Assembly: GCA_036971475.1 (NCBI GenBank) | Contig: JBAIZL010000002.1 | Span: forward strand, 48,636,229 to 48,700,228 | DNA length: 64,000 bases | Reading direction: 5' to 3' | From: Prosapia bicincta | Taxonomy: Eukaryota; Arthropoda; Insecta; Hemiptera; Cercopidae | Shown here: one piece after another, positions 47,164 through 63,610 of the stretch | Layout of the letters: each line of letters starts with the position of its first letter | Position numbering within the stretch: the stretch's first letter is position 1 | Position numbers and translations under genes: made by a program | The notes under the pieces: model-generated | Databases searched by the model: none | The model's input: only the letters and a program-made list of their open reading frames with translations | What the model was told of the DNA's origin: nothing

Positions 47164-47455
47164 AAAGAACTGCAATTCAATGGCAATGGTATTTTTGAAG
47201 AAAAAAGAATGATAAAGCTCACTATGAGTTTTGGAAAGCAGTTGAAAAATAAAATTTTCCCAACTTTACTATCTGTGCTCACGAAACATTATGAAGAACA
47301 ATTTTTTCGACCTTTAAAACAAAAGAATTAAAACAGCAGTTCAATGGCAATGGTGTTTTTAAAGAAAAAGAATGATAAAGCTCACTATGAGTTTTGGAAA
47401 GCAGTTTAAAAATAAAATTTTCCTAACTTAACTAACTGTGCTCACAAAATATTGT
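47164..47455 (+). repeat. 164-bp tandem duplication
   Basis: TTCAATGGCAATGGT...GATAAAGCTCACTATGAG...GTGCTCAC(A/G)AAA occurs starting at about 47164 and again 164 bases later, about 93% alike. One in-frame piece (DKAHYEFWKAV) appears in the second copy, but no gene is recognised. Confidence 0.85.
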
Positions 47456-47917
47456 ATTTTTGCATCTGTGAATCTGCATTCATTAAGGTAAAACTCATAA
47501 TACACAAATACAGATCTAGGTTGACGAGGGAGAACGTTGAAAACATATTAAGATTTTCAGTTTCTTCCCAACCTGCTACCATAAATGCCCATACTGGTGA
47601 GCTGTGGTGAGTGAAATATTTCGCCCATGGGATTCTAAGAATTAACAAATTCAGTTTTTCTGGAGTTAAGCATAATACATATTCCTACATTTTTATATGC
47701 AAAGCAGTTGATTTATTTTAGTGATGTAACAAACCTATGTTACAATCATACTGTTTGTAAGTTATTTAATGTCACTTGTACTTGCATCCCTGAATAAAAC
47801 TTGATGCAAACTATTTGGCTCTCTAAGATATCCTAGTGAAGAACCCTGGCTTAGTTTGACAATTATCTCCGCGCTACTGGTTCTGAGTCTATTGTTTCTT
47901 TCGAACAATAGTGTGTG
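47456..47917. other. non-coding stretch
   Basis: Nothing recognised. Confidence 0.5.
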
Positions 47918-53150
<5,233 letters not shown>

Positions 53151-53165
53151 AATATATTGGTTTTA

Positions 53166-56100
53166 GGGGGTGAGCTGGTTGGTCCTCGTCCTGCCCCTGG
53201 ATAGCTGTGTATTTTGTGCGAAAAGAGAAATTGTCACAGTGAACCAAACGCCAGCATTAGCTTTCCTCGAGAAAGCCCCACTAGCATGCAACATAGCCTC
53301 TCTATCTGTCCTTCTCAGGACATCCGACGTGCTTTGCCGGCGGCTAAGCAAGACCATCCAAATAGACTTAAAGTGTTGTTTTGGAAAACGCAACGACAAA
53401 GTATTGACTCAATACGCCGATTTTACAATATTGACAAAAATCTAATAATAAGACGGAGAGATAAGGGATCTCAAAAAAGACTAGAACTTTGGCGCCCAAC
53501 TAGGACCTTCGCATATAGATTACTATGTGAAGCCAAGAGGAAAGCTAGAAGGAAAGATGGGCACATATCAATTGGAACCACCCTTCATGATCGCAGCAAA
53601 CAAAAGACGGTGAAACAGAGTGGAGCATTGGTGGAGGATAGCAACAGTAAGCTCGTAGTCATGCACTGGAATGCCAGAAGTTTAAGGCTGAAGGTCGATG
53701 AACTGAAGAAGGCCATGGAAGAAGAAAAAGCTAAAATAGTATGCATCCAGGAAGCATCCCTGCCGGAAGACAGCAAGTACCACCCTCGTTTTAGAGAATA
53801 CCAATTGTTTAACGTCCCCAAGATTGACCGAGGAGGTGGAGGGATAGTAACGCTTATCCATAATTCAATAACTGTAAAAGGCGAAGAAGTCTTTAGGAAT
53901 GATTTTTTAGAGTTTGGAAAATACAACCTCCAAGTTAACAATGACCTCAGCTTCTCACTTATCAACGTGTACATACCGGATCAAAGAGTACATGAAGAGG
54001 ACCTGGACAGACTGGCCTGTGATGACAGGAACGTGCTGTGGGTTGGCGATTTTAACAGCAAGCATGGCAGCTGGAACAAAGGTCCTTGTAACAGGAACGG
54101 GCCAATGCTTTACAGGTGGTTATTAAATAACAGCCAGATCTTAATCAATAAGCCATATATACCCACATTCCAATCGGCATCTACGAACACATTAAGCACC
54201 CTGGACCTGTCTATAGCTTCCCCGCTTCTCCGGAAAAATATTTCAAACTGGAGGGTCGGCGATGACCTGGGGAGTGACCACTTTCCTGTGTTCTTCGAGA
54301 TTGACGTCGGCAGGACCTTGAATCCAAATCGGTCGGCGGTCCATAGCGGGTTTCGGTTATCCAAAGCGAACTGGGATCTCTTTAAAAAGACAACAGAGGA
54401 GCTGAGCGAAGCGCATCTTATTTGCAATCTGCTATAATAACAGCAGCAAAACAGGCTATCCCAACCAAATCGGGAAATGACTCCAACAAAAAAATGAATA
54501 CATGGTGGTGCAAAGAAATTGAAACTCTTCGGAAAAACCGCATCATGGCCAGGAAAAAATGGAAAAAATTAAAATCTTCCGACAGCCGGGTAACATATAA
54601 TAGATGCAACGCCCTTCTTCGGAAAGCAATCATTTCAGCAAAAAGAAGATCATGGAGGAGCTTCGTTGGATCCATGAATGTAAATACATCGTCCAGTACA
54701 GTATGGAAGCGATTTAGAGCAATAAATGGCGAATCCTTGAGGAAGGTTGCTGCAATCACGAATACGGGCGGCGAGTTGTTGACTGATGATGTCCAGAAGG
54801 CTGAGGAGTTCGGAAGATTCTATTTTGCAAGGTCTGGGCGCAAATCCCTTGGCCGAGGCGCCTCACTCCACACGAGCAAATGTTAACGTGCCGGTCAGAT
54901 CTTCTATGTTACTGTGATGACCTGGATGACAAGGCCATCCTCATGTCAGAATTGGAGTACTGCTTAGCCGACTTGAAAAGCGCAGCTCCAGGAGATGACA
55001 ACATCCATAATGAAATGTTAACTCACTGCTCGGGAAGGATGAAAGAGCTAATGTTAAGCACGTTCAACTCCATTTGGGATTCGGGCGAGATCCCTCAGAA
55101 TTGGAGGACTATCAAAGTCATACCGCTTCCTAAGCCAGGGAAAGATAAATCGAGGATCGCTTCGTATAGTCCAATAGCTCTAACATCGGGCCTAGGCAAA
55201 CTAATGGAACGCATCGTTTGTAAGAGGTTGTCATGGAGATTGGAATCTGGGAATATGCTGGCTGATACACAATTCGGCTTTCGACGTCACAGGAGCACCA
55301 CAGATGCGTTACTATACTTCACGAGTGAAATATACAAAGGTTTCGAACGCAAGCATTGCACTGTGGCGGTGATGGTGGCTTGAAGCTGCATTTGATAAAA
55401 TCCCCCACAAATCCATTGTACTTCAATGCATGAAGCTCGGCATTAAGGGTAAAATGCTTAAATTCATTAAAAAAAACTTTTTGTGTGACCGGCTTGTGGT
55501 AGTCTCAGTCAACGAGGCAGATTCCTCGTCGTTTCGCATGGAGAACTGAATTCCTCAGGGCGGAATAATTTGCCCGTTACTATTCAATATAGCATTGCAT
55601 GACATGGCCAAGGATTTCCCCAGGGAGGTTCGCAGCATGACCTTCGCGGACGATGAGGCCATTTGGGTGACGTCTTCCGACGGGGTGGAGGCTTCCCTCA
55701 GGATGCAAGAGGTTCTAGATGCACTGTCAAATTGGTGCTCCAAATGGTCGCTCTCAATGTCAGTGGATAAAACCGAGTGCACGTTATTCATTAGGCGCAA
55801 CAATCAGGCCACCTTCATCCCCGAGCTAACTATCAACGAAAAGGCACTGAGATTTAACAAAAACCAAAAATTACTGGGAGTTGTTATGGATCCTAAACTT
55901 CGCTGGGGTAGTCACGTGAACTATGTCACAGAGAGCTGCTCTTCAAGACTTAATGCTCTAAAAGCGGCTGCAAGTCGTAACTGGGGTGCCGATATGCCAA
56001 CCTTGAGAATTTTCTACCAAACTTACATAAGATCTAAAACAACGTACGCCTGCGAAGTCTGGGGATCTGCTGCAAAAACGCATCTAAAGAAGATCGAAGC

Positions 56101-57386
56101 GATCCAAGCGGCCGCCACTCGACTATGTTTGGGATGTACAAGAACAACTCCTGTGGCAGCCATGGAGACGGAGCTGGATATAGAACCCATTGCTGTCTTT
56201 ATAGACAGTCAAATATGGTCGACGTTTCTAACTACAGCTGCTAGAGGCTCAAGTTACCCTCTGCGTGTTATACTCAATACAAAGTGCCTTGTAAAACAAT
56301 CTTTCTGCCACAAAATCAACTCACTGATGGAATTGATGCCGGGATACACCACCCCTGATCAAATCCCCACGTTCTATGAGGAACCTTCAAATGACTGGCC
56401 TGAAATGATTATAAATCTGCAACTACCTCACGGCGGAAACAAGGGAGACCACAGAGAAGTGCTGAAAGCGGAGACTCTTGAAATGATACGAACCCAGTAC
56501 GACGGATACATAAAAATCTTTACCGACGGATCCCTGGATAAAGAACTAGGCATTTCTGGAGCAGGGTACTACAACGAGTCGAATGCAGATAGATTTTTCA
56601 TCCCAGCGAACTCCAGCTCAAGTATGGATGCAGAGCTGCTCGGTATTAACGCCGCATTGTCGGGCTGTCTGGGGATGATGGCCAAGTCAAAGATATGCAT
56701 CCTTTCGGACTCTAAGTCAGCTCTACAGTCGCTGGCTCAGCCCTCCACTGGACCATATTCATTCCGTATAGCAGAAATCAGGAGGTTGATAAAAAAGATC
56801 AATTGTGACGGAAACGAAGTCTGCCTTCAATGGATCCCTGCCCATGTCGGCATTCCGGGCAACGAGGAAGCAGATGCAATAGCAAAACAAGCTTCTAGAA
56901 TGAAGCCCACAAATAAGGAGCAGCACTCCCTACTGCACTGTAAAAACGCCGGGAAAAAGTACTTTAATTAGGAACGCCTGGGCTGCCCGTTGGGAAGCTG
57001 AAGCGACTGGACGACACCTGTTCCATTTGCAAAACAAACCTGCGTCGGCCGACAATTACAGAGACATGAAACGTCAAGTCGCGACAATTGCGGCAAGAGC
57101 CAGGACGGGACATCTGGTCACGGAAGCTTATTTATACCGGTTTAACCTTGCTGAATCACCTTTGTGAGCTCTTTTTGATGAGGAGCAAGACGAAACCATC
57201 GAGCACATTCTTCGGGATTGCACTTAACCCATCCCGGCGAGGGACCACATGAGGGTTGAACTGTAGAAGTGGCAGGACTTACTCCTGAACAGAGGGCTGT
57301 GGAGTTTGGCGTTCCGAATATATAGTGGACATCGGGCTATCGGCTACACCTAGAGCTGGACGCCTGGACTAAGAAGTAAGAAGTAC
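53166..57386 (+). mobile_element. non-LTR retrotransposon (endonuclease-RT-RNase H), 15-bp TSD, decayed
   Basis: AATATATTGGTTTTA occurs at 53151-53165 and 57387-57401 and is the target duplication, fixing the ends. The 4.2-kb element carries an apurinic-type endonuclease, a reverse transcriptase and RNase H on the + strand, an order known from I-, LOA- and related clades. There is no gag-like ORF1, so it is 5'-truncated. The 3' end is AAGAAGTAAGAAGTAC rather than poly(A). At least four frameshifts and several stops make it inactive, although the sharp duplication says it is not very old. Confidence 0.9.
53214..57352 (+). pseudogene. ORF2 of the non-LTR element: endonuclease, reverse transcriptase, RNase H, C-terminal region
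   Basis: Endonuclease (about 53640-54310): VVMHWNARSL, GDFNSKHGSW at 54045, LGSDHFPVFF near 54270. Reverse transcriptase: WWCKEIETLRKNR (54500), APGDDNIHNEML (54985), LPKPGKDKSRIASYSPIALT (55130), FGFRRHRSTTDALL, then LEAAFDKIPHKS just after 55381, IPQGGII (55550), FADDEAIW at 55643. RNase H: IFTDGSLD (catalytic Asp codon 56525), MDAELLGINAAL, LSDSKSALQSL, WIPAHVGIPGNEEADAIAKQ. Frameshifts lie near 54425, 54880, 55380 and 56945, with a TGA at 55547 (where a Gly codon is expected before IPQGG). The C-terminal stretch (ARTGHLVTEAYLYRF, then DETIEHILRDCT) has further stops, and the usual Cys pair is lost. No ATG is present at the front, consistent with truncation. Confidence 0.9.
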
Positions 57387-57419
57387 AATATATTGGTTTT
57401 ACAAGCCAATATATTCCTG
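57387..57419. repeat. palindromic target site of the LINE
   Basis: AATATATTGG TTTTACAAG CCAATATATT: exact 10-bp arms around 9 bases. The element's 15-bp duplication takes in the left arm and part of the loop. Confidence 0.85.
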
Positions 57420-57869
57420 CAGGCTTGTCTAATGGTATTTATCTATTTGGTTTGGTCATAGACTACAAAAAGCGCATTGATTACCTTGCTGCTAAGCTAT
57501 CTCATTTTTTCTCATACAAACAGCATTGGTAATGAACCAAGAGCAATTAACCTGGAAACCTAAATGAATATAATAAATCATTCATACAAATACTATTGTT
57601 TAGTTTCTTCTATCTTTCTAATTAAACTTTGAATATTATGACCCTAAAAACATTTCAGAACTAATTATTCGGTTAATTATTTGTTTTCATTTAAAGAAAC
57701 TGCTTCTCTAATAGTAATTTCTTGGTTGGGTCTCTAGCATTAGCTATTAACAGTATACCAAAAGCTTTCCATTTACAATTCCAGAGAAAAAACTATCTTC
57801 TAACACAAAATTTTATATCTAACATAGTTTCTGACTCCCCTTAGTAAACATTTAATTATTATAAATATA

Positions 57870-57872
<3 letters not shown>
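57420..57872. other. AT-rich non-coding stretch
   Basis: Nothing recognised. Confidence 0.55.

Positions 57873-57914
<42 letters not shown>
57873..57914. repeat. (CA)n microsatellite
   Basis: About 21 CA units, ended by TGTAACGATC. Confidence 0.95.
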
Positions 57915-57915
<1 letters not shown>

Positions 57916-57916
<1 letters not shown>

Positions 57917-58479
57917 TAACGATCTGGAAGGCCGTCCAAATTGGGAAATTAATAATTTCCTATTTTTTAAATAACAATTTTAATATTTAAATAATAAGAT
58001 TTTAATTTGTGGTATGAGGAAACGTTGTAAAGAGTCAAGAGGTCAGTAAAATTTTGAATAAGTATTATTAAGACAAATTAAAAATTATAATAGCATGAAA
58101 CTGTAATAACTAACTAAATTTGACAAACGGGAAAGCAATGAAAATTTTCTAAGTGCCGAAAAATGCTAACTTGAGAACTAGGCCACGTAGAACTATCATC
58201 GACATTTTGAAATGACCAGCAAGATCCAAAATAAACAATAATGAAAACAGAATTTAAAAACTTGAATCACAAAAAAGTTACAGCCATTTTAAAATAATAG
58301 ACCTTTTTTCAGTGTTCTAAAAACGATAACGAAATTATGCAGGTTAAAACTGATACGTTGTCCAACCCGCCCGTACAAGAAAAGAAGCACGGAGCTTAGA
58401 GCAGGGGGAAGGGTTACATAGCTGCAATAAATACAGGAACTTAGGGACCTGTAAGGCAGTCTGTAAAAATTTTTAATAC
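57916..58479 (+). repeat. diverged dispersed repeat, copy B (related to 2200-2620)
   Basis: Begins TGTAACGATCTGGAAGG right after the CA tract. The part from about 58050 shares ordered blocks with 2200-2620. It lies directly in front of the LOA-like element. Could be an old LTR, but no partner LTR is visible. Confidence 0.35.
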
Positions 58480-58949
58480 GAGGTGCTAAAGGCCGTCCTC
58501 TCCTATGGGCTGCATGACCTTGACGTGGTGGAGAGGCTTAATCCGGGCGTGGGGGACGGGTGGAGCGGAGCTGTACGTATGTGGCTCCCTATAAAAGGGA
58601 AGTCCAGGCATTTGTGTGAGTGCATGAAGGCGGCTCAAAAAAAGGGGCCAGTCCTAGCACCTGAAGGGTTGTTATCTGCCCGGCTCTCGCCCTGCCCTTC
58701 CCTTGCGGGCGGCAACCAAGAAGCACCCCTCATCCAGGTTGGTGGTCTGGATGGGCACTTACACCCCCGATCTGAAGGTGTTATGCGATCCGTGCCGATG
58801 TAGATTCGTGGCCCTCAGGGTAAGGAGGGTCTTTAACGGAGCCTCAGGGGCACCTGGCTCCACCCCTGAGTACGTAAGTCGCCTTACTGCCGTAAGCGGG
58901 GCTCTGCGGCGGCGGACCTTTATTTCCCTAGCTGCTCGTGGGAACACAC

Positions 58950-59963
58950 ATGGCAGAGAAAAAAATAAATTTAACTGGTCAGGGCTTAGAACCTATCGAC
59001 AAATCTGTTCCTATGGAGGTGGCTTCGGCCCCCGTAGAGACAGATGGAAATCCAGCTGCGAAGGCAACAGGAAGAATGAGTGGTGCACAAAGGAGGAAAG
59101 CACTCTGGCTTTCCTACCATGAGGAAGCAAAGAAGGCTGAGGCGGAGGGCAGAGAACCACCGCCACCCCCTTTGAGGAAACACCGATCCGGGCAGCGGAA
59201 GGGTTTGACGGAGGCTGGGGCTAGAACCCGCCCTGTCGTCCCGGAAGCCAGTGAATCAGGTAGGACTTCTTTAGTACGACAAAAGAGAGAGAGGAAAAGG
59301 AAGGAAAGGAGTACTTCTAATTCTACTCCAGAGTCGGAGGTCAAGAGGTCTAGGCCTGCTTGGTCGGGAGGGCCGTCTTTCTCGGCGATCTCCGCCAACC
59401 TTCCGAGGGTTCTTGTGACCTTTGGGGATAGTGTAGGCGTGAGGATGGAGATGGCGGCGTTCGACCACCTTAAGGGCACCGTCATGGACCGGATTCTGGA
59501 CACTCCTAGTGGAGGTTTTGTTCCGCGGTTCAGAGAAACTCACCTAAGGGATGGAGTCGCAGCATTTATTTGTGCTGAGGAGGAATCGGCCAAATGGCTG
59601 AGAGAAGTGGTACCGTCAGTTAAGCTCGAGGACGGGACTCAGGCAAGGATAATACTGCCTGATGAACTGATCAAAAGGGTGAAAGTGACGGTGCTAGTAC
59701 CACCACCAAAAAGGGAGGCCACTCAGCTGGTCAAGTTCATCGGGATGCAAAACCCAGAAATTGACACTTCGAAGTGGAAGATCCTACAGTGCATTGAGCG
59801 GGGACCTGCAAGCCTCCTCTGCCTAGGATTGGATGAGGCATCGGCCAGATTATTAAAGGCAAGAGATGGGAAAGCCTTCCTGGGGACTGCAGAGGTCACT
59901 TTTAAGTGGAACTCTAAGGACCTGGAAGAGAAGGGCGAGAGAGAGAATCAGGAGAAGGCGTAG
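58950..59963 (+). CDS. ORF1 (Gag-like, DUF4780-type) of the LOA-like element
   Basis: 337 residues from ATG 58950 (MAEKKINLTGQGLEPIDKSV). Residues about 1-135 are charged and Pro/Arg-rich, with a basic run (RQKRERKRKER). The C-terminal ~170 residues match the DUF4780 pattern: GGFVPRFRETHLRDGVAAFI, then CAEEESAKWLREVVPSVKLE, then LPDELIKRVKVTVLVPPP and WKILQCIERGPASLLCLGLD. DUF4780 ORF1 proteins of insect non-LTR elements are thought to bind RNA and nucleic-acid intermediates. No CCHC knuckles are seen. The frame has no defect. The stop at 59961 is followed 13 nt later by the ORF2 start, so ORF2 would need reinitiation or a similar mechanism. Confidence 0.85.
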   Translation: MAEKKINLTGQGLEPIDKSVPMEVASAPVETDGNPAAKATGRMSGAQRRKALWLSYHEEAKKAEAEGREPPPPPLRKHRSGQRKGLTEAGARTRPVVPEASESGRTSLVRQKRERKRKERSTSNSTPESEVKRSRPAWSGGPSFSAISANLPRVLVTFGDSVGVRMEMAAFDHLKGTVMDRILDTPSGGFVPRFRETHLRDGVAAFICAEEESAKWLREVVPSVKLEDGTQARIILPDELIKRVKVTVLVPPPKREATQLVKFIGMQNPEIDTSKWKILQCIERGPASLLCLGLDEASARLLKARDGKAFLGTAEVTFKWNSKDLEEKGERENQEKA

Positions 59964-59976
59964 GGGTCAGTTGGAG

Positions 59977-61863
59977 ATGGCTGACCCTCGAGCAATGATC
60001 CTGCAAATCAACTTGCATCACAGTAAAAGCGCCTCGGTGGTCCTAACCAGGTGCTTAAATGTGAGGCACACATTACCAGCGCTTGCTTTGGTGCAAGAAC
60101 CGTGGCTGGTCAGGAACCGTATAAGGGGTCTGACTGCAGCTGGGCGCACCTACGCAAGTGGGGAACATGAGGGGCACAGAGCATGTGTGATAGTCAGAGG
60201 ACTAGAAGCCACGCTGATTCAAGAATTCTCAACTAAAGACCTTGCGGTGGTTAGAATTCGAGGCAAGGGCGAGGTAAGTGGGAGCAGGGAGTTCATCGTG
60301 GCCTCCACTTACTGCGCCTACAATAGAGAATCGCCCCCTGCAGAATTACGTAAGTTAGTTCGGTACTGCAGGGAGAGGAATATAGGAATCTTAGTGGGCT
60401 GTGATGCCAATGCTCATAATGAGGTGTGGGGCAGCACAGACACAAATGAGCGAGGTGAGGAGCTCCTAGCCTTCTTGATTGAAGAAAACCTTGTGGTTTT
60501 AAACACAGGTGCCGAGCCAACATTTGTCACTTCAAACAGAAGGGAGGTTCTAGATATCACCTTCTGTAATAGACAAATGGTAAGGTGGGTGCATGACTGG
60601 CAGGTTTCGGATGAGCCCTCCATGTCTGATCACCGGATCATTACTGCTACAATGAGGGGAGTGGTTCCCCATGTGGTGTGGTTTAGGAACCCGAGAAGGA
60701 CAAACTGGGAAGGTTTTAAGTCCTCGGTGAGGAGGCGGATGTCTGACTTCCGTGGTAAATATGGTACATCAAACGAACTGGAAAATACTGAGGCCTACAT
60801 CAGGACTGCAATTTCCACGTCGTTTGAGGAAAATTGCCCTCACACGCGGATAAACACTGGGCGTGGTAAGCTTAAGTGGAACAGCGAGTTAGAGGCAAGA
60901 CGGAAAGAGACTAGAAGGCTCTTTAATAGAGCAAAGAAGAAGAAAACGGCGGAGACCTGGCAGGCATATAAAGACAGCCAGGGTCTTTATACGTGCTTCT
61001 TGGGAAAAGTGGTGCTCAGAGACAAGCACACTGAGTGACACTGCTAGACTGTTTAAGGTGTTAGCAGGTGGACCGAGGGGAGAGCTTAAGTTTGTCAAGA
61101 AGACTGATGGTAGCTTTACTGACACCCCGGAGGAAACACTGCGTCTGCTTATGAGGAACAGTTTTCCCGATATTAGACCGGTGGGGGACGGTGCTCAAAA
61201 CCTCCGACATACTGGGCTAAGAGCAGACTGGATTATTGCTGGGCAGGTGATCTCAGCGCAAAAGGTGAGAGAGGCGATTCTGTCTTTTGAGCCTTTTAAA
61301 GCGCCTGGATTAGATAACATTACTCCAGCACTACTACAAAATTGCTTGGAGGAAATAATAGGGCCACTGACAGGATTACTCAGAGACTGTGTTGCCTTGG
61401 GTTACACGCCTGGGCAGTGGCTCAAAACGAAGGTTATCTTTATCCCCAAACCGGGGAGGAAAGGTTACACAGAGGTAAAGGACTTCAGACCTATCAGCCT
61501 CACATCTTTCTTGTTAAAGACATTGGAAAGGCTGATGGACTACTATTTGAAGGAGGGACCTTTGAAGCAGTATCCCCTTCATCAGGACCAACACGCCTAC
61601 CGAACCGGTAGGTCAGTGGAGACTGCGCTGTTGTCGGTCGTAGACTTTATTAAGGGTCAGATCAACAACAAGGGAATATGTATTGGGGCTTTTCTTGATG
61701 TGGAGGGGCTTTTAATAGTACCTCTAGACTGGCCATCAAGAGAGCAGCTATGGATCATGGGATTTCTGATGGAATTATAAATTGGATTATGAGTTCCTTG
61801 GAAAACCGGATAAGCACTGCATCCTGGATGGGGTGCACGATAAATGGGATGGTCTCAGTTGAA
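59977..61863 (+). pseudogene. ORF2 of the LOA-like element: endonuclease and front half of RT, two frameshifts, truncated
   Basis: Starts MADPRAMILQINLHHSKSAS (the usual ILQINLHHSK... start of this group). Endonuclease: ALVQEPWLVRNRIRGL, GCDANAHNEVWGSTDTNERG, DITFCNRQMVRWVHDW, MSDHRIITAT. After a frameshift near 60990 the linker continues (SDTARLFKVLAGGPRGELKF). RT follows: FKAPGLDNITPALLQ, WLKTKVIFIPKPGRKGYTEV, FRPISLTSFLLKTLERLMDY, QHAYRTGRSVETALLSV. A second frameshift falls within RT motif A near 61705 (FLDVEG | AFNSTSRLAIKRAAMDHGI). The frame ends at a TAA at about 61867 and the homology stops before the PQGG motif. Confidence 0.85.
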
Positions 61864-61866
61864 TTA

Positions 61867-62152
61867 TAACGAACAGATAATTAGACTGTAAAATGCCCAT
61901 CATCAAAAACAATAACGCCTACAAACTACGAGTATACTGCGTTGGAAATCGCAGACAACCCATTTAACTGGATCCCAGACCTTCGCCTGGCGACCTTCTC
62001 CAGTGAAGAGGACTTCAACCGATGCCGAAAATTGCCCTTTACGGAGGCCTATTCAGCAGCTTTATATACTTCGCCCTCATCAAGAAGATGAAGAGGACTT
62101 CAACCGATGCCAAAACTTCGCCAACCCCCGAAGTTTTTTTTAGGGATGGAGG
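61867..62152 (+). other. segment of unknown origin joined to the LOA-like truncation
   Basis: Less AT-rich than the flanks. It carries a 23-bp exact direct repeat (62004-62026 and 62089-62111, 85 bp apart) around GAGGACTTCAACCGATGCC. It ends in TTTTTTTTAGGGATGGAGG, which resembles a polypurine tract. Possibly the 3' internal end of an LTR element. No protein recognised. Confidence 0.3.
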
Positions 62153-62450
62153 AGTTATATGAACATTTTATGTGAACATTTCATAATTAAATGCGTGCTA
62201 GGAAAATTCCTGCTTACGCAGCTTTTGTATTATATAGGTGGTGAGAACAGAGCCCCGGCAGTGTGTAAGTCGCCTCTGTATCGCACAGACGTTTTCCGCT
62301 CCAACTGTATGTACATCAGTTATATTTGTATTGTTTTATTAAGTATAATTTATGTAACAGTTTCCAAATTAATTGTTTATTAAATTCAACAAAGGTTTGT
62401 AAAAATAAAATCATTTTTTAAAAACCTTTCGTGCTTAATATAACACGTAA

Positions 62451-62452
<2 letters not shown>
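62153..62452 (+). repeat. possible 300-bp LTR (solo or 3')
   Basis: Begins AGTTAT after the purine tract and ends GTAACT before (TA)n, giving short inverted ends (AGTTA/TAACT) as in insect errantivirus-type LTRs, which prefer TATATA targets. A TATA-like TTATATAGG lies at 62229 and AATAAA at 62405. No second LTR is in the window, so this is tentative. Confidence 0.35.

Positions 62453-62506
<54 letters not shown>
62453..62506. repeat. (TA)n microsatellite
   Basis: About 27 TA units between the LTR-like block and the minus-strand LINE fragment. Confidence 0.95.
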
Positions 62507-62508
<2 letters not shown>

Positions 62509-63610
62509 GTTGTTGTGTATGGCAAATGCAATTAGGGGGGGAAATTTAAACATTACCAAATGGATGAATTACAGCCTTGGCAATGTTAATGGCGCTATTC
62601 GAGTAATAAGTATCCATACTGCAGTCATTGTCTATTTTGAAGAGGGCACGAACAATGGAAGGGCAGCCGAAAAGGTGCTTTTTGGTCCAGTTGCGTGCCT
62701 GGGCAGTGCCTGCAATCTTCATATGTTCTGGAACCATCGGGAAGGATCTTCATGCCCTTAAAATACTTTGTCCTTAGTCTTGCTATTACTGTTGTAATTT
62801 CTCTGCTGTAATTCAATTCTGGTAGCGAGTATTATTTCTTTGGGTTTGGGCAGAGCCTTTGTTTTGCGACTGCGTTGGCATCAAAAACCGTAGTAAATGA
62901 AGCTACAGGCTCGAGTGTACTGGCTTCTTTGGCAAGGGAGTCTGCCACCTCATTTCCTTCGATGTCAACATGAGCCGGGATCCATTGAAGGGTACATTAT
63001 TTGCCCATTCCACCAATGGAGAACATAAGAGAAGCGATTTCTTGAGTGAGCCTAGTTTTCCCCTCTCTGATGGCTTCAAGGGGAGATCTGCAATCCGAGA
63101 AAACAACAATACCGTCGGAGTTAGCACTTCCTGTCCATGTAAGGTAGATTTCCAGAGCTGTTCTGATTGCAATAAGTTCGCATGTAAAGTTGGATGCAAT
63201 TCATCCTGCCGAGACCTTGTGCTTTGAAATTTAGTTGTCTGGGTACTTAAGAAATATACCCGAACCACCCCCATTACAGTTCGAGTCTGAAGAACCGTCT
63301 GTGTAAGCGGTTACTAAAAGAGGCCTCAATAGGCCGAGAATTGCAACCATGCCCTTCCTTTTGATTGGGCTCTTGGGCTCTGTTTTTTTTTGCATGGTTC
63401 AAGCAAGTCTAAAATAATTTTAACAGAGGGAGGTGGTTTGACTGGAAAACAAGGTTCTTGAATGATTTCAATGCTTGAATCCTTCGAGTTAATGTTGTTT
63501 CTTATGGCATAATCAAACTGAAGTGTTGAGGATCTCTTCAGCCTATTTTTAGCTGTCCAGGAGTGGAAAGTGATGTTGGATATATGCTGCTCATTGCAGC
63601 TTCTAATTTT
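62507..63610 (-). pseudogene. non-LTR retrotransposon ORF2 fragment: RNase H and C-terminal end, decayed
   Basis: The minus strand carries a pre-RNase H linker (about 63560-63390: LKRSSTLQFDYAIRNNINS, then EPCFPVKPPP). It continues with RNase H: TAYTDGSSDSNCNGGG (catalytic Asp near 63298), ELIAIRTALEIYLT, IVVFSDCRSPLEAIREG and LQWIPAHVDIEGNEVADSLA near 62925-62985. The C-terminal end follows (TKKHLFGCPSIVRALFKIDN near 62640-62690, with a Cys pair CRHC in a neighbouring frame). At least three stop codons and frameshifts are present. It is a 5'-truncated or decayed copy, from a different lineage from the element at 53166. It starts at the (TA)n tract. Confidence 0.82.

Larger units (their letters stand above)
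58480..61866 (+). mobile_element. LOA-like non-LTR retrotransposon, 3'-truncated inside reverse transcriptase
   Basis: The start is placed near 58480, where base composition changes abruptly to GC-rich (GGTGCTAAAGGCCGTCC). A 470-bp leader precedes ORF1 (58950-59963), and ORF2 begins 13 nt later at 59977. ORF1 of DUF4780 type and the ORF2 motifs (GCDANAHNEVWGS; HQDQHAYRTGRSVETALLSV) point to the LOA/R1-like group. Homology stops near 61858, between RT motifs A and B, so the second half of RT, RNase H and the 3' end are missing. Two frameshifts lie in ORF2. ORF1 is intact. Confidence 0.85.

Noticed and set aside
47164..47455. Duplicated exon
   Set aside because: The first copy has in-frame stops and neither copy has convincing splice sites.
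58703..59122. 139-codon frame overlapping the LOA-like leader and ORF1 start
   Set aside because: It lies in another frame from the DUF4780-type ORF1 and has no domain; likely leader sequence with high GC.
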